DNA from: Rheum nobile | Taxonomy: Eukaryota; Streptophyta; Magnoliopsida; Caryophyllales; Polygonaceae | Assembly (NCBI GenBank): GCA_027886185.1 | Contig: WOAB01000893.1 | Span: 2,852,001 to 2,916,000 of the forward strand | DNA length: 64,000 bases | Direction of reading: 5' to 3' | Part shown: piece by piece, positions 34,901-44,599 of the stretch | How positions within the stretch are numbered: position 1 is the first letter of the stretch | How the letters are laid out: every line of letters begins with the position of its first letter | Program-made: the position numbers and the translations under genes | Notes under the pieces: generated by a model | What the model was told of the DNA's origin: nothing | Database searches by the model: none | What the model saw: the letters and a program-made list of their open reading frames with translations, nothing else

Positions 34901-34949
34901 GGTCAGCAGTCTCTGTGCGTGTCTCGTGGGTGGTATCACCTTCTGACAT
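31843..34949 (-). pseudogene. Gag-protease-integrase-tail polyprotein, right unit
   Basis: Same organisation as the left unit: MSEGDTT start (34949), gag core, zinc knuckle, DGGS protease motif and integrase GPY/F tail with no RT, RNase H or integrase core. It shares five TAG stops with the left unit (after WAPIT, HLRQK, GHY, LHDG, DRHP). It also has private TAG stops in REA-IAELQ (about 34853) and VPR-DHS (about 33367), a one-base deletion near 34732 that shifts the frame in the N-terminal region, and a 12-base deletion relative to the left unit at about 32556 in the linker. The sites that are private stops in the left unit are still CAG or CGA here. Confidence 0.9.
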
Positions 34950-36013
34950 GGTACCTGACAGCAAGAAATGGCAAACCACAGGATCAAGGCAAACAACAAC
35001 AGCAATAGAGAAGCAACAAATATGTAAGCAGAACCGAACTCAACAAGAAATCACTCGGGACACTAATCTGGCTGGCCGTGTGGGCGGATACGAGCAGGCT
35101 AAAGCAACTCACACAACAATCAACAAAATCAAGGCAATGCTCAGCAAAGAAAATGTCGAAGGTAGATATGCAAGGATATAAGCACAGAAGTCAGCACAAC
35201 ACAGTCAACCAAGATATGCAACCTAGACAATGAAAGAGATAGAAGACGGTAAATGAATCACTTACGACGATGGTAATTGAAGGTGCCGGAATCAAGACCG
35301 GGATCTCCCTTCGTGTGCTGCGTAGAGACGCACTTGCCTTATTTTGGCTTCTGTGGTCTCGATTTTATTTTATTTTATAATTTGCGAACAGCTACAGTGC
35401 GGTCACAGAAATGAACAATTACAGCAAGTAGTGCACCAAAAGTTCAGCAGAACATCGAGCAACAACGCAGCAACCCAACAATTCAGCAAAATGCACAGAA
35501 AAGTTCAGCAAACGCACAGAAATGTTCAGCAAACGCACAAAAACGTTCTGCAAACGCACAGAAAAAGTTCAGCAAATGCACAGAAATGCAACAGCAAAAA
35601 TAAAATAAAATGATGTGATTCAAGTGGGAAAAGAAGGAGATTGAGAAGATGTAGATTATTGTCGCAAACAAGGCAAACACAGTTGCAAGCAAACTATCTA
35701 AGCCTATATGCAAGCGGATCTACAATAAACACAATCACAACCAAGCAAAATACCAGAAATTGCCGAAAAACTGTGTGAAGTGATTCGGTTGTGCAGAAAA
35801 TAAAATTTTGTTGGTTTTTTATGATGGTTGAAATTATCAACCACCAAACTTAGGTTTTTTATTGTTTTTCGAATTCAGATTGCAAGAAAAAAAATTTGGT
35901 TCCTAGAACAAGATCTAGGTATTTTTTTATGCAGGAATGGATTTACGGAAACGAATGAGTGATTGAACGAAGAGTTGGAACGACTTACGCGATTCGAAGG
36001 CTCTGATACCAGT
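34950..36013 (-). other. Untranslated leader of right tandem-gypsy unit
   Basis: Non-coding leader. It holds five copies of the roughly 21-bp TTCAGCAAACGCACAGAAA unit (35482-35587) against three in the left unit, which accounts for most of the length difference between the two internal domains. Confidence 0.75.
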
Positions 36014-36738
36014 TGATGTGACCTTGTCCGATGGAAAGACCACAAATCGTTGTCAAGGATCAGATGAATGCGTATTGGGGCGTAGGCAACTCTTCGGAAA
36101 GGAATAGGAAGGGGGCAGCAGACTGTAGGGGATTGGAAGGACGACCGGCGGTGTGGTGGTGGTGCGGTGGCGACGGAGGAGGCGCGGCGGATGTGAAAGG
36201 AGGGGCGGCAGCCGTGAGGGAGGATGTGGGCGGCGGCGGCTGACCTAGGGTTTGGAGGGGAGACAAGAACTAGGGTTAGTTCTTGTTACGGGATTGCGGA
36301 TAGTAACTGGATAGTTGTGTAACTGAATTAATGCGCCAGGATAGTTCGACTAGAAACGCGTTAATTGTTGACGTCAGGGCCCAGGTTTCAGGAGATTACT
36401 CGACTGTAAACAAAAGCTCTAATTCGACGTAAACTGAAATGAAATACAATAGTTCCTATTTATACTAGAGAGTTGACCTAATGGGCCGGACTCTCTAGTT
36501 ACTAAATCCGGCGGCCCATTTAACATAAATGGAAACCACCCAGAACTAGCAGCTACTAAAAATAGAAATACCGTAAATAGAAAGTACTAAGGAAGTAATG
36601 TCTAGAAACCGTAAGAACTAGAAATAGAAAGTCTCCTAAATCTAGCTCGGGGTAGATGTAGCTATAGAGAAGTCTCAAGGCGGATGTCTCATAGCGTCTT
36701 CCTCCTCTGTAGCGGACATGGAGGGCAGGGTCACATCA
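36014..36738 (-). repeat. Tandem gypsy LTR, right (5'-most)
   Basis: 725-bp LTR that ends at the TSD CCACT. Confidence 0.9.
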
Positions 36739-38187
36739 CCACTGAATACCAAGTACCATATCACAACTTCCCAATGGAATAACCATGACATCAGTTTGAA
36801 AAGGAATGTCCTGGAAACTCCATTTGAGATTCTCTACCTTTGCCACAACATTCAAGGAACTACCATCCGCCACAATGACCTTAGTGAGTCCCATAGGTAG
36901 CATTTTACACCCCAACTTCTCAGCTATCTTAGTGTCCAAAAAATTATGAGTGCTCCCAGAGTCGATGAGAATGAATAGACTCCTTTTTCCACTTACACCT
37001 CTTACTCTCATGGTTCTGTAACCAGCTATCCCAGCAACTGCATTCACAGATATCTCCATCTTTTCTTCTTCAGAATCAGTGCTGTTACTGAGTGTATCTA
37101 CTGTACATTCCTCATCCATATCAAGCATGTACAATTGAGTCTTCTTATGCTTCAAATAATGGCCTGGAGAATACTTCTCATCACAGAAGTAGCAAAGTCC
37201 TTTTGCTCTTCTCTCACTCATCTCTTCATTAGTTAGGAACTTCCTAGGAATAGGAACACTCTCCTTTCCTTTCCATGTCTCTCCTGGCTTGGATTGCTCC
37301 CCTAATCCCTCTTTCTTAAAAGGTAACAATCCCTTACTGAAGCCAGCACTACCAACAGCCTTAGAACTGCCAGAATTGTTGTTGAAATTCCTCCTTGGAT
37401 GAGCTGTTTCGTACAATTTTCCCAGCATCAAACACTGCCTCACAGTCTGTGGTTGGAACATACGAATATGCATCTGAGTTTCTGTTCGCAAACCAGCAAG
37501 ATATGCACTCACAAGATAGTCTTCTGGCAAATTCACTCTCATCCTAATCTGCTCAAACTTGTTATGATAATCCAAAATTCCATCTACTTCTTACAGATTC
37601 TTAAGTTCAACAATTGGATCATCTAAGATCTCTCCAAACCTCTCAATCAATAGGTCTTTATAAGCTTTCCAATTACTATTCAAGATTCTTCCTAAATCAG
37701 TTTGCATCAGTGATCTATGCCAAGTTGCAGCTTGATCAACAAAATGAATAGAAGCCAAACTAACCTTTAGATCATCGGGAGTGTGATCGATTAAGAAAAA
37801 TTGCTCGATCTTGAACTTCCATTCCTTCACCTTGTCGCCATTAAATCTTGGAAAATCGATCTTCGCCAATCGCGTGAGGCCGGAATATCCGCCGGTGAAA
37901 TTCGCCGGTCGTTGGCGCTGATTCTCTGGAATTGGTTGCGGACTTGAGGAGCTGCCACCTAGATTCCCTGGAGAAGTCACTCGCTGACCATCACCATGGC
38001 CTTGAGCTCCAACATTTCCCGTAAACAACTTGACATCATCGAAAACTTGTGCAGCTAGATCGGAGATGCGTTCATTCATCTCTGCAAGGCGATCGCCAAC
38101 AGCAGAATCCACCTTCGTTGAAACGACTTCCTCCAGCTCACGTGCAGCGACTTCCTTCAAGATTGCTTGAGATCTCGTTTCTGCCAT
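36739..38187 (-). pseudogene. Chromovirus gag and protease, part 1
   Basis: The frame starts MAETRSQAILKEV (38187) and contains a gag core (RLAKIDFPRFNGDKVKEWKF, VDQAATWHRSLM, WKAYKDLLIERFG), a TAA stop after LKNL near 37590, then YHNKFEQIRMRV, LVSAYLAGLRTETQMHIRMF, a zinc-knuckle-like GLCYFCDEKYSPGH whose last Cys is replaced (GHYLKH instead of GH-x-C), and an aspartic protease LFILIDSGSTHNFLD with intact DSGS. It runs to LGIQW at 36740, where the tandem gypsy insertion splits it from RT. Confidence 0.9.
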
Positions 38188-38207
38188 GGATACAGTGCCA
38201 GGATTAA

Positions 38208-38219
38208 GGCTCTGATACC
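38208..38219 (-). other. Chromovirus tRNA-Met primer binding site
   Basis: The minus strand reads GGTATCAGAGCC directly inside the 5' LTR. Confidence 0.8.
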
Positions 38220-38221
38220 TT

Positions 38222-38592
38222 TGATGAAGCAATTCTGGGAATTAGTCAAGAACAAAGGATAGCGAGAATCTGATGTTCAATTAAACAAAAAATTCTACCT
38301 TCAAGCGCGGGATTCCAAGAGAAAGAAGGAAATCCAAGCAACTAGAAGCTTGTTTCCATTAGAGAGAATGAGAGAGATTACAATGTAATGTTCTGAATGA
38401 ATGATATGTAAATCCGTTCCTCCTATTTAAGCAACAGCTTAAGCTTCTAACAGAACCACGCGCTCCAACAGAACCACGCGCTCCACACGCGCCTATAACA
38501 GAATAACAGAATTTAAGTGGTTACAGCTGACACGTGTCCAAAGTTACAGTGATCTAACTAACTTGATCGATTAACTCCTGATCCTTGTAACA
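38222..38592 (-). repeat. Chromovirus 5' LTR
   Basis: 371-bp LTR with an 18-bp internal tandem duplication (about 38450-38485) not present in the 3' LTR. Confidence 0.9.
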
Positions 38593-41500
38593 TTTTGTTA
38601 ATTTGTTCACTGTTGGATGAATTTTAAGGAGCAGGGGCTAAGTTCTCTATCTATTAGCAATCAAACCAGTTGATTGGGTTATGATTTTTGTTGGATCTGT
38701 GCGTTAGTTTCAAGGGAACTGAGACACAAATGTGTTCAGTTTCTATGGACAGCGGAATAACTAGTAAACAAGTTATCAAGAACAATTACTTAAGGTGGAA
38801 GGGAACTCCATGGAACTGACGTTCCAAAGAGTTCCATTCCAACAATTTTTAATTTTTGTTCACTGTTGGGGCAGGGGTTAATTTTTGTTCACTGATGTAC
38901 ATCATACATCACCAATTAAGTTGCTACATATTAAATAAGTTTATTTGTGCGTGCCTTTGCTGCCAATCCAAATTGGATAAATAACTACAATTTGCCAATC
39001 CAAATGGGATAAATGACTGGATTCTCCATGTTTGAATTAAGAACCAACCTTTGTCAATTGTGAAGAGTCAGGGTATTACTAAATTTAGTACTAAAATACT
39101 AGTTAATTTTTGCTAATCATGTCTATGATTCTTAGAAGCATGGAATTCTGCTTGCTTAACACAAGCGCATGCTCCGTCTTGCAAGTGCTTTCCATGTGGG
39201 AGAAAACTTGTATACATTGGCAGTCGTGTATGTTCACTGATTAGTACGAAGAATGCTTCCCATTTGTCTGCGCCTTTTCATCTGATGATTTTGCTTTTGC
39301 ATTTGGATGATTTGGTACTTCGAACATGGGGTATCACAAGCTTTGTTGTTTGACTAGAATTTATGATTTTTGTATTTGTGGTTTTGAGCATTGAGAGCAC
39401 GCAATAGTGATGAATTTGCGATACTTTTCTGTAGAGGAGGCACATTTTCTGTAGAGGAGGCAGTCGTGTATGTTCACTGATCAGTACAAAGAATGCTTCC
39501 CTTTTGTCTCCTCACGCGTCTCGTTCTGTTTCGTCTATCAACATCAACCTCGTTTTCGGTAAGCAGTTGACGCCTTCTTCTTATCTCTTTCTTGCTTGTT
39601 AGTTTAGAATACTTGTGCAATTGTTACTTTAGATCTGCAACATCCTCTTTCTTGCTTTAGATTTGTGCAATTCATACCTCTCGAAGCTCTTGTTACATCT
39701 CGATTTTTAGGCTTAATTTGTTTACATATTGGATCAGCTTCTGGATTCTCATAATGATGTTGTCCCATTTCTTATATTGCTTCAGCTGCGTATCAAGCAT
39801 ATATGACTCGGACATATCTAGACCATTGGCGTCTAGAGTTTTGCCAATTTTTTTCTTACTGTCTTCAAGCAATTTTTGTTTAGATACACCCCTAGCCTCC
39901 TGAGGAGCTTCCATCCAAGATTGTAATTTTATCAATTGGAAACCGAACATTGAGCATTTGAGCTATTACATTTACATGTCATTTCCATTTGTAATTCTTT
40001 AAGCCTTATAATTCTTGAAAATTGTTTCCAACAAGTTTCATGGAGAATGCACCAAAATATGACTCTTTTTTCTGAGTGATTAGCTGCTATAGTTGGTCAG
40101 TCCTACCAAGCATTGATAAAAGCATTTACATCTGGTCAGACGGTACTATTGGAGTCACTGCCTACATTCTTTTATGGTTGTTCACATTATCAAGTTTGAA
40201 TATATGGTGGCAAGTTTCATATTACTACAGTGTTCTTATTGCAAGTATTTCAAGTGTTTAGAGCATGGACTGGTCCTAACTGGCTTTTTTGCCATTTGGG
40301 TCTTGTTTTGCTTGAGTAACTGAGTTGATTATGGTTGTGGATATGGATATGGTGTTGCATGCCTTATCTATTCTGACTGTATACGATTATTGTTGTAAAG
40401 TACAATTAATCAAGCCCTCTTTTTTGTTATAGTTTTCTTGGTTGGGTGCTTAATTAGTGGAAATGGCAGAGTGATTGGTGCTGTTGTTTTTTTAATGTTG
40501 CTTTTCCATATATTGGTCATTTAAGTCTATCAAATTTAAATGCTGCTCTCATTAAACAGTTTCCTGATAGGCTACAATGAAGTGTGTAAGTATATATTTG
40601 TGATGATTGCACTTTCATGATCATTAGTCTCGAAATTGCTTGATTTATAGTTACTCTCAGCATAAGTTACAGTTACCATATTTGTCTAGTTGTATTATTT
40701 CACCGTGTTTCCTGAACTGGCTTTCACAGTGTTGATCTTTTTGCGTTAAATCATGACATATTTGAATTCTATCTGTGTATTATTAGATTAACTGTATTAG
40801 CCTTGCCTGCAAGTGCATTAGATTATCGACTTAATCAACGACTAATCTTTGTTCCATCAAGTTACAACATTGAGGTGGTTTTCTTTTTCTCTTGTCTTGT
40901 TTCTTTTTTAGTGTGTCTCTATATAAAAATATTTTACATTTGAATTCCTTTCATATGAATACAATAGAAGCTGAAGGATACCAGTTGATCACGTTGCACA
41001 TCTGAAACCAGCCGACGGAGGATTTGCAGCTACCCAATGTAGGTTTGCCAAATAATTATCTTGTCATTAGACAAGTTGTAATAAGTTTCGTCATTACTAT
41101 TAATAGATCAATTATTCAGTTTCGGTTGTGCGGCTTCAAGATCTGAAGTTTGGAATTTGTGCAGTGGTTGCCCACCTGACTGGAATTCACAATGCAAAAA
41201 AAGATGAGTAGCGAAATCAGAGTGCTTCATCAGTATTTTCTGGCCATGCAGAAAGGTATCGTGTCATTTATTGTTTTCTTAAGCATAGATTACTCAAGTG
41301 TTTTATTAAGCATTGATTATTGATTTTTCTGCTGCTATATGTAACTATTATATTGTTTTTCTGCAGGACTTTAAAGGAAAGTAATTTTTGCCCGGTTTTA
41401 TTAGTTTTCATGCCATCTAAAATTGTTTCTTGTCTCATCACTTGTAACTACTATATTGCAATGTATGCAGTAATTTATTTGTAGTACGTTTAATTTAAAT

Positions 41501-41700
41501 ATGCATACAATTTATATATATATATACTTGTAAATTATAATATTCACAAACATTCTATATATTTTTTGTACGCTATATAGAAAAATGGGATATAACTTAT
41601 TTTGGAATGTTTTGTATAGAAAATGGATCCATGATCTAAAAAAACATAGCGGTTTTTTGACAAAAGCGCTGAAATTTAAATTGAACAAAGGAAAAGTGTC
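38593..41700 (+). other. CACTA-1 interior, unrecognised gene-like sequence
   Basis: T-rich intron-like DNA with short possible exons. One at about 40970-41040 reads RIPVDHVAHLKPADGGFAAT and is followed by GTAGGT; another at about 41120-41210 reads VVRLQDLKFGICAVVAHLTG. I do not recognise either. A 55-bp segment (GGCAGTCGTGTATGTTCACT...) occurs twice, at 39220-39275 and 39462-39517. The leader-like segment of 23640-23938 recurs at about 39540-39720. Confidence 0.3.
39693..39950 (-). CDS. Unrecognised 85-codon open frame
   Basis: The frame encodes a charged, helix-like protein (KQKLLEDSKKKIGKTLDANG, MLDTQLKQYKKWDNI). Composition is protein-like rather than random, but I know no family match. 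It overlaps an intron-like region on the opposite strand. It may be a captured exon or chance. Confidence 0.2.
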   Translation of the reverse strand: MFGFQLIKLQSWMEAPQEARGVSKQKLLEDSKKKIGKTLDANGLDMSESYMLDTQLKQYKKWDNIIMRIQKLIQYVNKLSLKIEM

Positions 41701-43110
41701 AGGTACGAAAGGCTATTAAAATACAAAATACAAAAGTTTTTTAACCGTCCGATTTGCTCCAGTTTTTTGCATTGTTACACGCGCGTTCTAATTTTTTTTT
41801 TCGTTCCAGCTTTTCGCTCCAACCTTCTTTTTTTTGCTCCAGCTTTTCTAATTCTTTTTTGTTTGTTTGTTTGATGAATTTCACACACTGTACTTAAATT
41901 TCACACTGTAATTTGATTATTGTTTAATCTCTTACACTTTTTTTTATTCATTTGCACTTCCTCTTTAACCACTTGCACTTCTGTTTAACATCTTGTACTT
42001 TCGTTCTATTCGCTTGCACCTATTCATTATTCTGATACACTTTCTGTTCGCTTGCTTGCATTTTAAATATTTTTTAATCTCATATTTACTTGCACTTTCT
42101 GTTCACTTACTTGCACTTTACTCTGTATTTCCATGCACTTTCTTTCTATTGGCTTGCACTTTTCTGTTGTTTAATCCCTTGTACTTTTTTTTAATTCATT
42201 TGCACTTCCTCTTTAACAACTTGCACTTTCATTCTATTCGCTTGCACTTATTCATTATTTTGATGCACTTTCTGTTCGCTTACTTGCATTTTAAATATTT
42301 TTTAATCTCATATTTGCTTGCACTTTCTGTTCACTTGCTTGCACTTTACTCTGTATTTCCATGCACTTTCTACCTATTGGCTTGCACTTTTCTATTGTTT
42401 ATTCCCTTGCACTTTTTTTATTCATTTGCACTTCCTCCTTAACTACTTACACTTCTGTTTAACAGCTTGCATTTTCGTTCTATTCGCTTGCACTTATTCA
42501 TTATTCTGATGCACTTTCTGTTCGCTTGCTTGCATTTTAAATATTTTTTAATCTCATATTTACTTGCACTTTCTGTTCACTTGCTTTGCACTTTACTCTG
42601 TATTTTCATGCACTTTCTTCCTATTGGCTTACACTTTCTGTTGTTTAATTCATTCAACCTATCATAATGTGCAAGCAAATAAACATAAAATGCATTCGAA
42701 TATACACAATGTGCAAGAAGAAAAACATTGTTGGCAAGCATATAAGAATAAAATGCAAGCAAACAAAATGTGCATGCGAATATACACAATGTGCAACCAG
42801 ATAAACAAAAGTGCAAGCAGGAAAACATAAAGTGCAAACATATAAGAATAAGTGCAAGCAAAAAAACATAAAGTGCAAGCAAATAAACACTAAGTACAAG
42901 CGAACAAAAATAAAGTGCAAGAAAATAAACGAGGAAGTGCAAGCATATAAACATAAGGTGCATTTGAAGGCGAGCGAATAACACAGTGAGCGAATAAAGC
43001 GCGTGTAAATAAATAAATGTTCTTTTTCCTATTCTCTCCTGTCGTGGATCTCGCCACCGTGGACGGCTAATATTCTTTCGTATTTTGTATTATAAGCAGC
43101 TTTCGCACCC
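41701..43110. mobile_element. Inverted-repeat (MULE-like) element with TTGCACTT arrays
   Basis: The left end AGGTACGAAAGGCTATTAAA and the reverse complement of the right end GGGTGCGAAAGCTGCTTATA are followed on both sides by ATACAAAATACAAAAG/ATACAAAATACGAAAG and then a CCGTCC word, giving imperfect terminal inverted repeats over about 50 bp. Flanks GAAAAGTGTC (41691-41700) and GAACCGTATC (43111-43120) agree at 7 of 10 positions and may be a decayed Mutator-type TSD. The core is a motif array; no transposase is present. Confidence 0.55.
41940..42970. repeat. TTGCACTT array that flips to AAGTGCAA
   Basis: From 41940 to 42660 the plus strand is saturated with CTTGCACTT-type motifs arranged in about three larger units (CATTATT anchors at 42025, 42253, 42499; period about 230-245 bp). 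From about 42665 to 42970 the same motif appears in reverse complement (AAGTGCAAGCAAATAAACA). The whole forms a large interrupted palindrome. Open frames through it (for example 41993-42442) are repeat-driven. Confidence 0.85.
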
Positions 43111-43124
43111 GAACCGTATCCTTG

Positions 43125-43430
43125 AACAAAAATGCGTTTATAACGCTTTTTTTGAAAAAGCGATGTGAGTGATGAATTTTGTTATAGCGTTTTTTCATCA
43201 AAAGCGCTATGAGTGATTATCAAAAAGTGCTATGCTAAAGTAGTATTTAAATAAAATAAAAAATAGAATAAGCATAGCGCTTTTTTAGAAAAAGCGCTAT
43301 GCGTGTAATTGTTTATAGCACTTTCACAAAAAAAGCGCTATAAATGTGTAATACCGCAGTTCTATAGACAACGCTCGTAAAACCGCTATCCTCTTTGTAA
43401 AAAAAAGCGTTATGCCAAAGCAATTCTGTA
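43125..43430. repeat. CACTA-1 right sub-terminal hairpin repeats
   Basis: Units such as TATAGCGTTTTTTCATCAAAAG with CGCTATGAG and TAGCGCTTTTTTAGAAAAAG with CGCTATG, mirroring the left sub-terminal region. Confidence 0.75.
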
Positions 43431-43467
43431 CTAGTGAAAATACGTCTCGTTTTAGCTTTATATATAA

Positions 43468-44599
43468 TGTGGGAACAATGTTCTCTTACAGAACCTTAGG
43501 TGTTTTGATGATGATAAATACCATGCATTTGATGGTTTATTTTTTAGTATTGTTTCAGGAAACAAAAAAAAACATGAGTGTTATTTGGAGAAGTTCTAGG
43601 GAACAATGGATGTAACCAATGGATCAATCATCCTAGAGAACAATGGGAACAAGATCATCAGAGCTCAAGAAAAAGAGAGGGAATGAAGATTTCAGGGAAC
43701 AAGGAAAACAGAACAAAGAAAATTGTCAACGTTTCCAGCAAAGAGGCAAATTGCGAGATATTGCGTCTAGGGTTTCGAATGTTTGCTTGGAGCACAAGGA
43801 GACGTTCAAACAAGGAAAGTGAATATTATATCTTGCAGATAATGGGTCAGAATTATCATGGAGAGATAAGATCTATTTATGGAAATAAGATAATGTCAAG
43901 TTGGAAGATATTGTTTGTGGTATTTTAAGATATTGTTTGATGGAAAGATATAATGTTATTTATGGGATAATATATCATATTAGACTATAAATAAATTTTA
44001 TTTTCGTCATCCTTTGAATGCCTATAAATACAAGGCATTATCAACCTAGTTTGATATGCTTTCAAGAGAGAAAGAGGAGAACCCAAGAGAGAGACGGCCT
44101 TAGGAGCTTTGGAGGTTTCTAAGTAGTCATTAGAGAGCAAGAACACAACTTGGAGTTCAAGAGACGAGTTTCAAAGTTGTTGTCTTAAGGAAACGACAAA
44201 ACTGTTCCCATATCAAGGAGAGTTGCGATCTTTAGGAGTTTCTTAGAGGAAGTTTCTGAGGTAAAGAATGTAACTTTTCAGTGATTTTGAGTTTGTTGTG
44301 AATTGATAATACGTGCTAAGGGTTGTTAAGCTTAAAGAGTATTCTAGTAGGGAAATCTAGTTTACGTTGGATTTTTGCTTGACTTGTGTAGCTCGTGTTA
44401 ATCAATAAAAGTAGACTTTGAAATCCTGCTAGGGTAACACCTAGAAGTAGAGGTTTTTCCTTGTCAACAAGTAGGTTGATTTGGTTTTTCTCTCAACGTA
44501 ATTGTGTTGTTATTTTTGATATTCCGCTGTGCAAAGGTCTCGTTCCCTATATAGGAACAATACTTTACTTTGTTACTAACACTTGATTTCGATCCAACA
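43468..44599 (+). mobile_element. Solo LTR of a SIRE-like Ty1/copia element
   Basis: The 1132-bp sequence starts TGTGGGAACAATG, has the TTAGGTGTTTTGATGATGAT text typical of SIRE-type LTRs, a TATAAATACAAGG promoter-like region at about 44023, and ends TCGATCCAACA. Flanks TATAA (43463-43467) and TATAC (44600-44604) are a 5-bp TSD with one mismatch. No primer site or internal domain follows, so the element was reduced by LTR-LTR recombination. Confidence 0.75.

Larger units (their letters stand above)
26397..36738 (-). mobile_element. Tandem gypsy insertion: three LTRs and two internal domains
   Basis: LTRs at 26397-27121 (725 bp), 31190-31906 (717 bp) and 36014-36738 (725 bp) alternate with internal domains 27122-31189 (4068 bp) and 31907-36013 (4107 bp), all minus. 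LTR ends are TGATGTGACC...GGTCACATCA; the middle LTR starts TGTTGTGACC and lacks 8 bp near 31551. Each internal domain starts with a tRNA-Met primer site (35999-36011; 31175-31187) and ends with the purine tract GTGGGGGAGGG or AGTGGGGGAGGG. Outer flanks CCATT (26392-26396) and CCACT (36739-36743) are a 5-bp TSD with one transition, placed inside the chromovirus between protease and RT. RT, RNase H and integrase core are missing from both units, so it is non-autonomous. Confidence 0.92.
23939..38592 (-). mobile_element. Ty3/gypsy chromovirus inserted in CACTA-1
   Basis: LTRs lie at 23939-24291 (3' LTR, 353 bp) and 38222-38592 (5' LTR, 371 bp); the extra bases in the 5' LTR are an 18-bp tandem duplication of AGAACCACGCGCTCCAAC type. 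The TSD is a perfect TTTTG (23934-23938 and 38593-38597). A tRNA-Met primer site lies next to the 5' LTR at 38208-38219. Coding parts in order on minus are gag, protease, (nested insertion), RT, RNase H, then a deletion of the integrase core, then a chromodomain-like end. Confidence 0.92.
23270..43436. mobile_element. CACTA (En/Spm-type) transposon 1, about 20 kb with nested elements
   Basis: The left end CACTAGTACAAAT and the reverse complement of the right end CACTAGTACAGAAT form CACTA terminal inverted repeats. A 3-bp TSD AAA flanks both sides (23267-23269 and 43437-43439). Sub-terminal regions on both sides contain the same hairpin words. After removing the nested chromovirus (23939-38592) about 5.5 kb of CACTA sequence remains. 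No transposase was recognised, so it is non-autonomous or its transposase has decayed. Confidence 0.85.

Noticed and set aside
41993..42442. 149-codon hydrophobic open frame (and overlapping ones to 42984)
   Set aside because: It is a translation of the TTGCACTT array (repeated CTF, ALF and LHF residues); it has no protein family character and overlaps similar frames on both strands.
42000..42970. CRISPR-like direct repeats
   Set aside because: Repeats are degenerate, spacers are not unique, the genome is a plant, and the motif flips strand.
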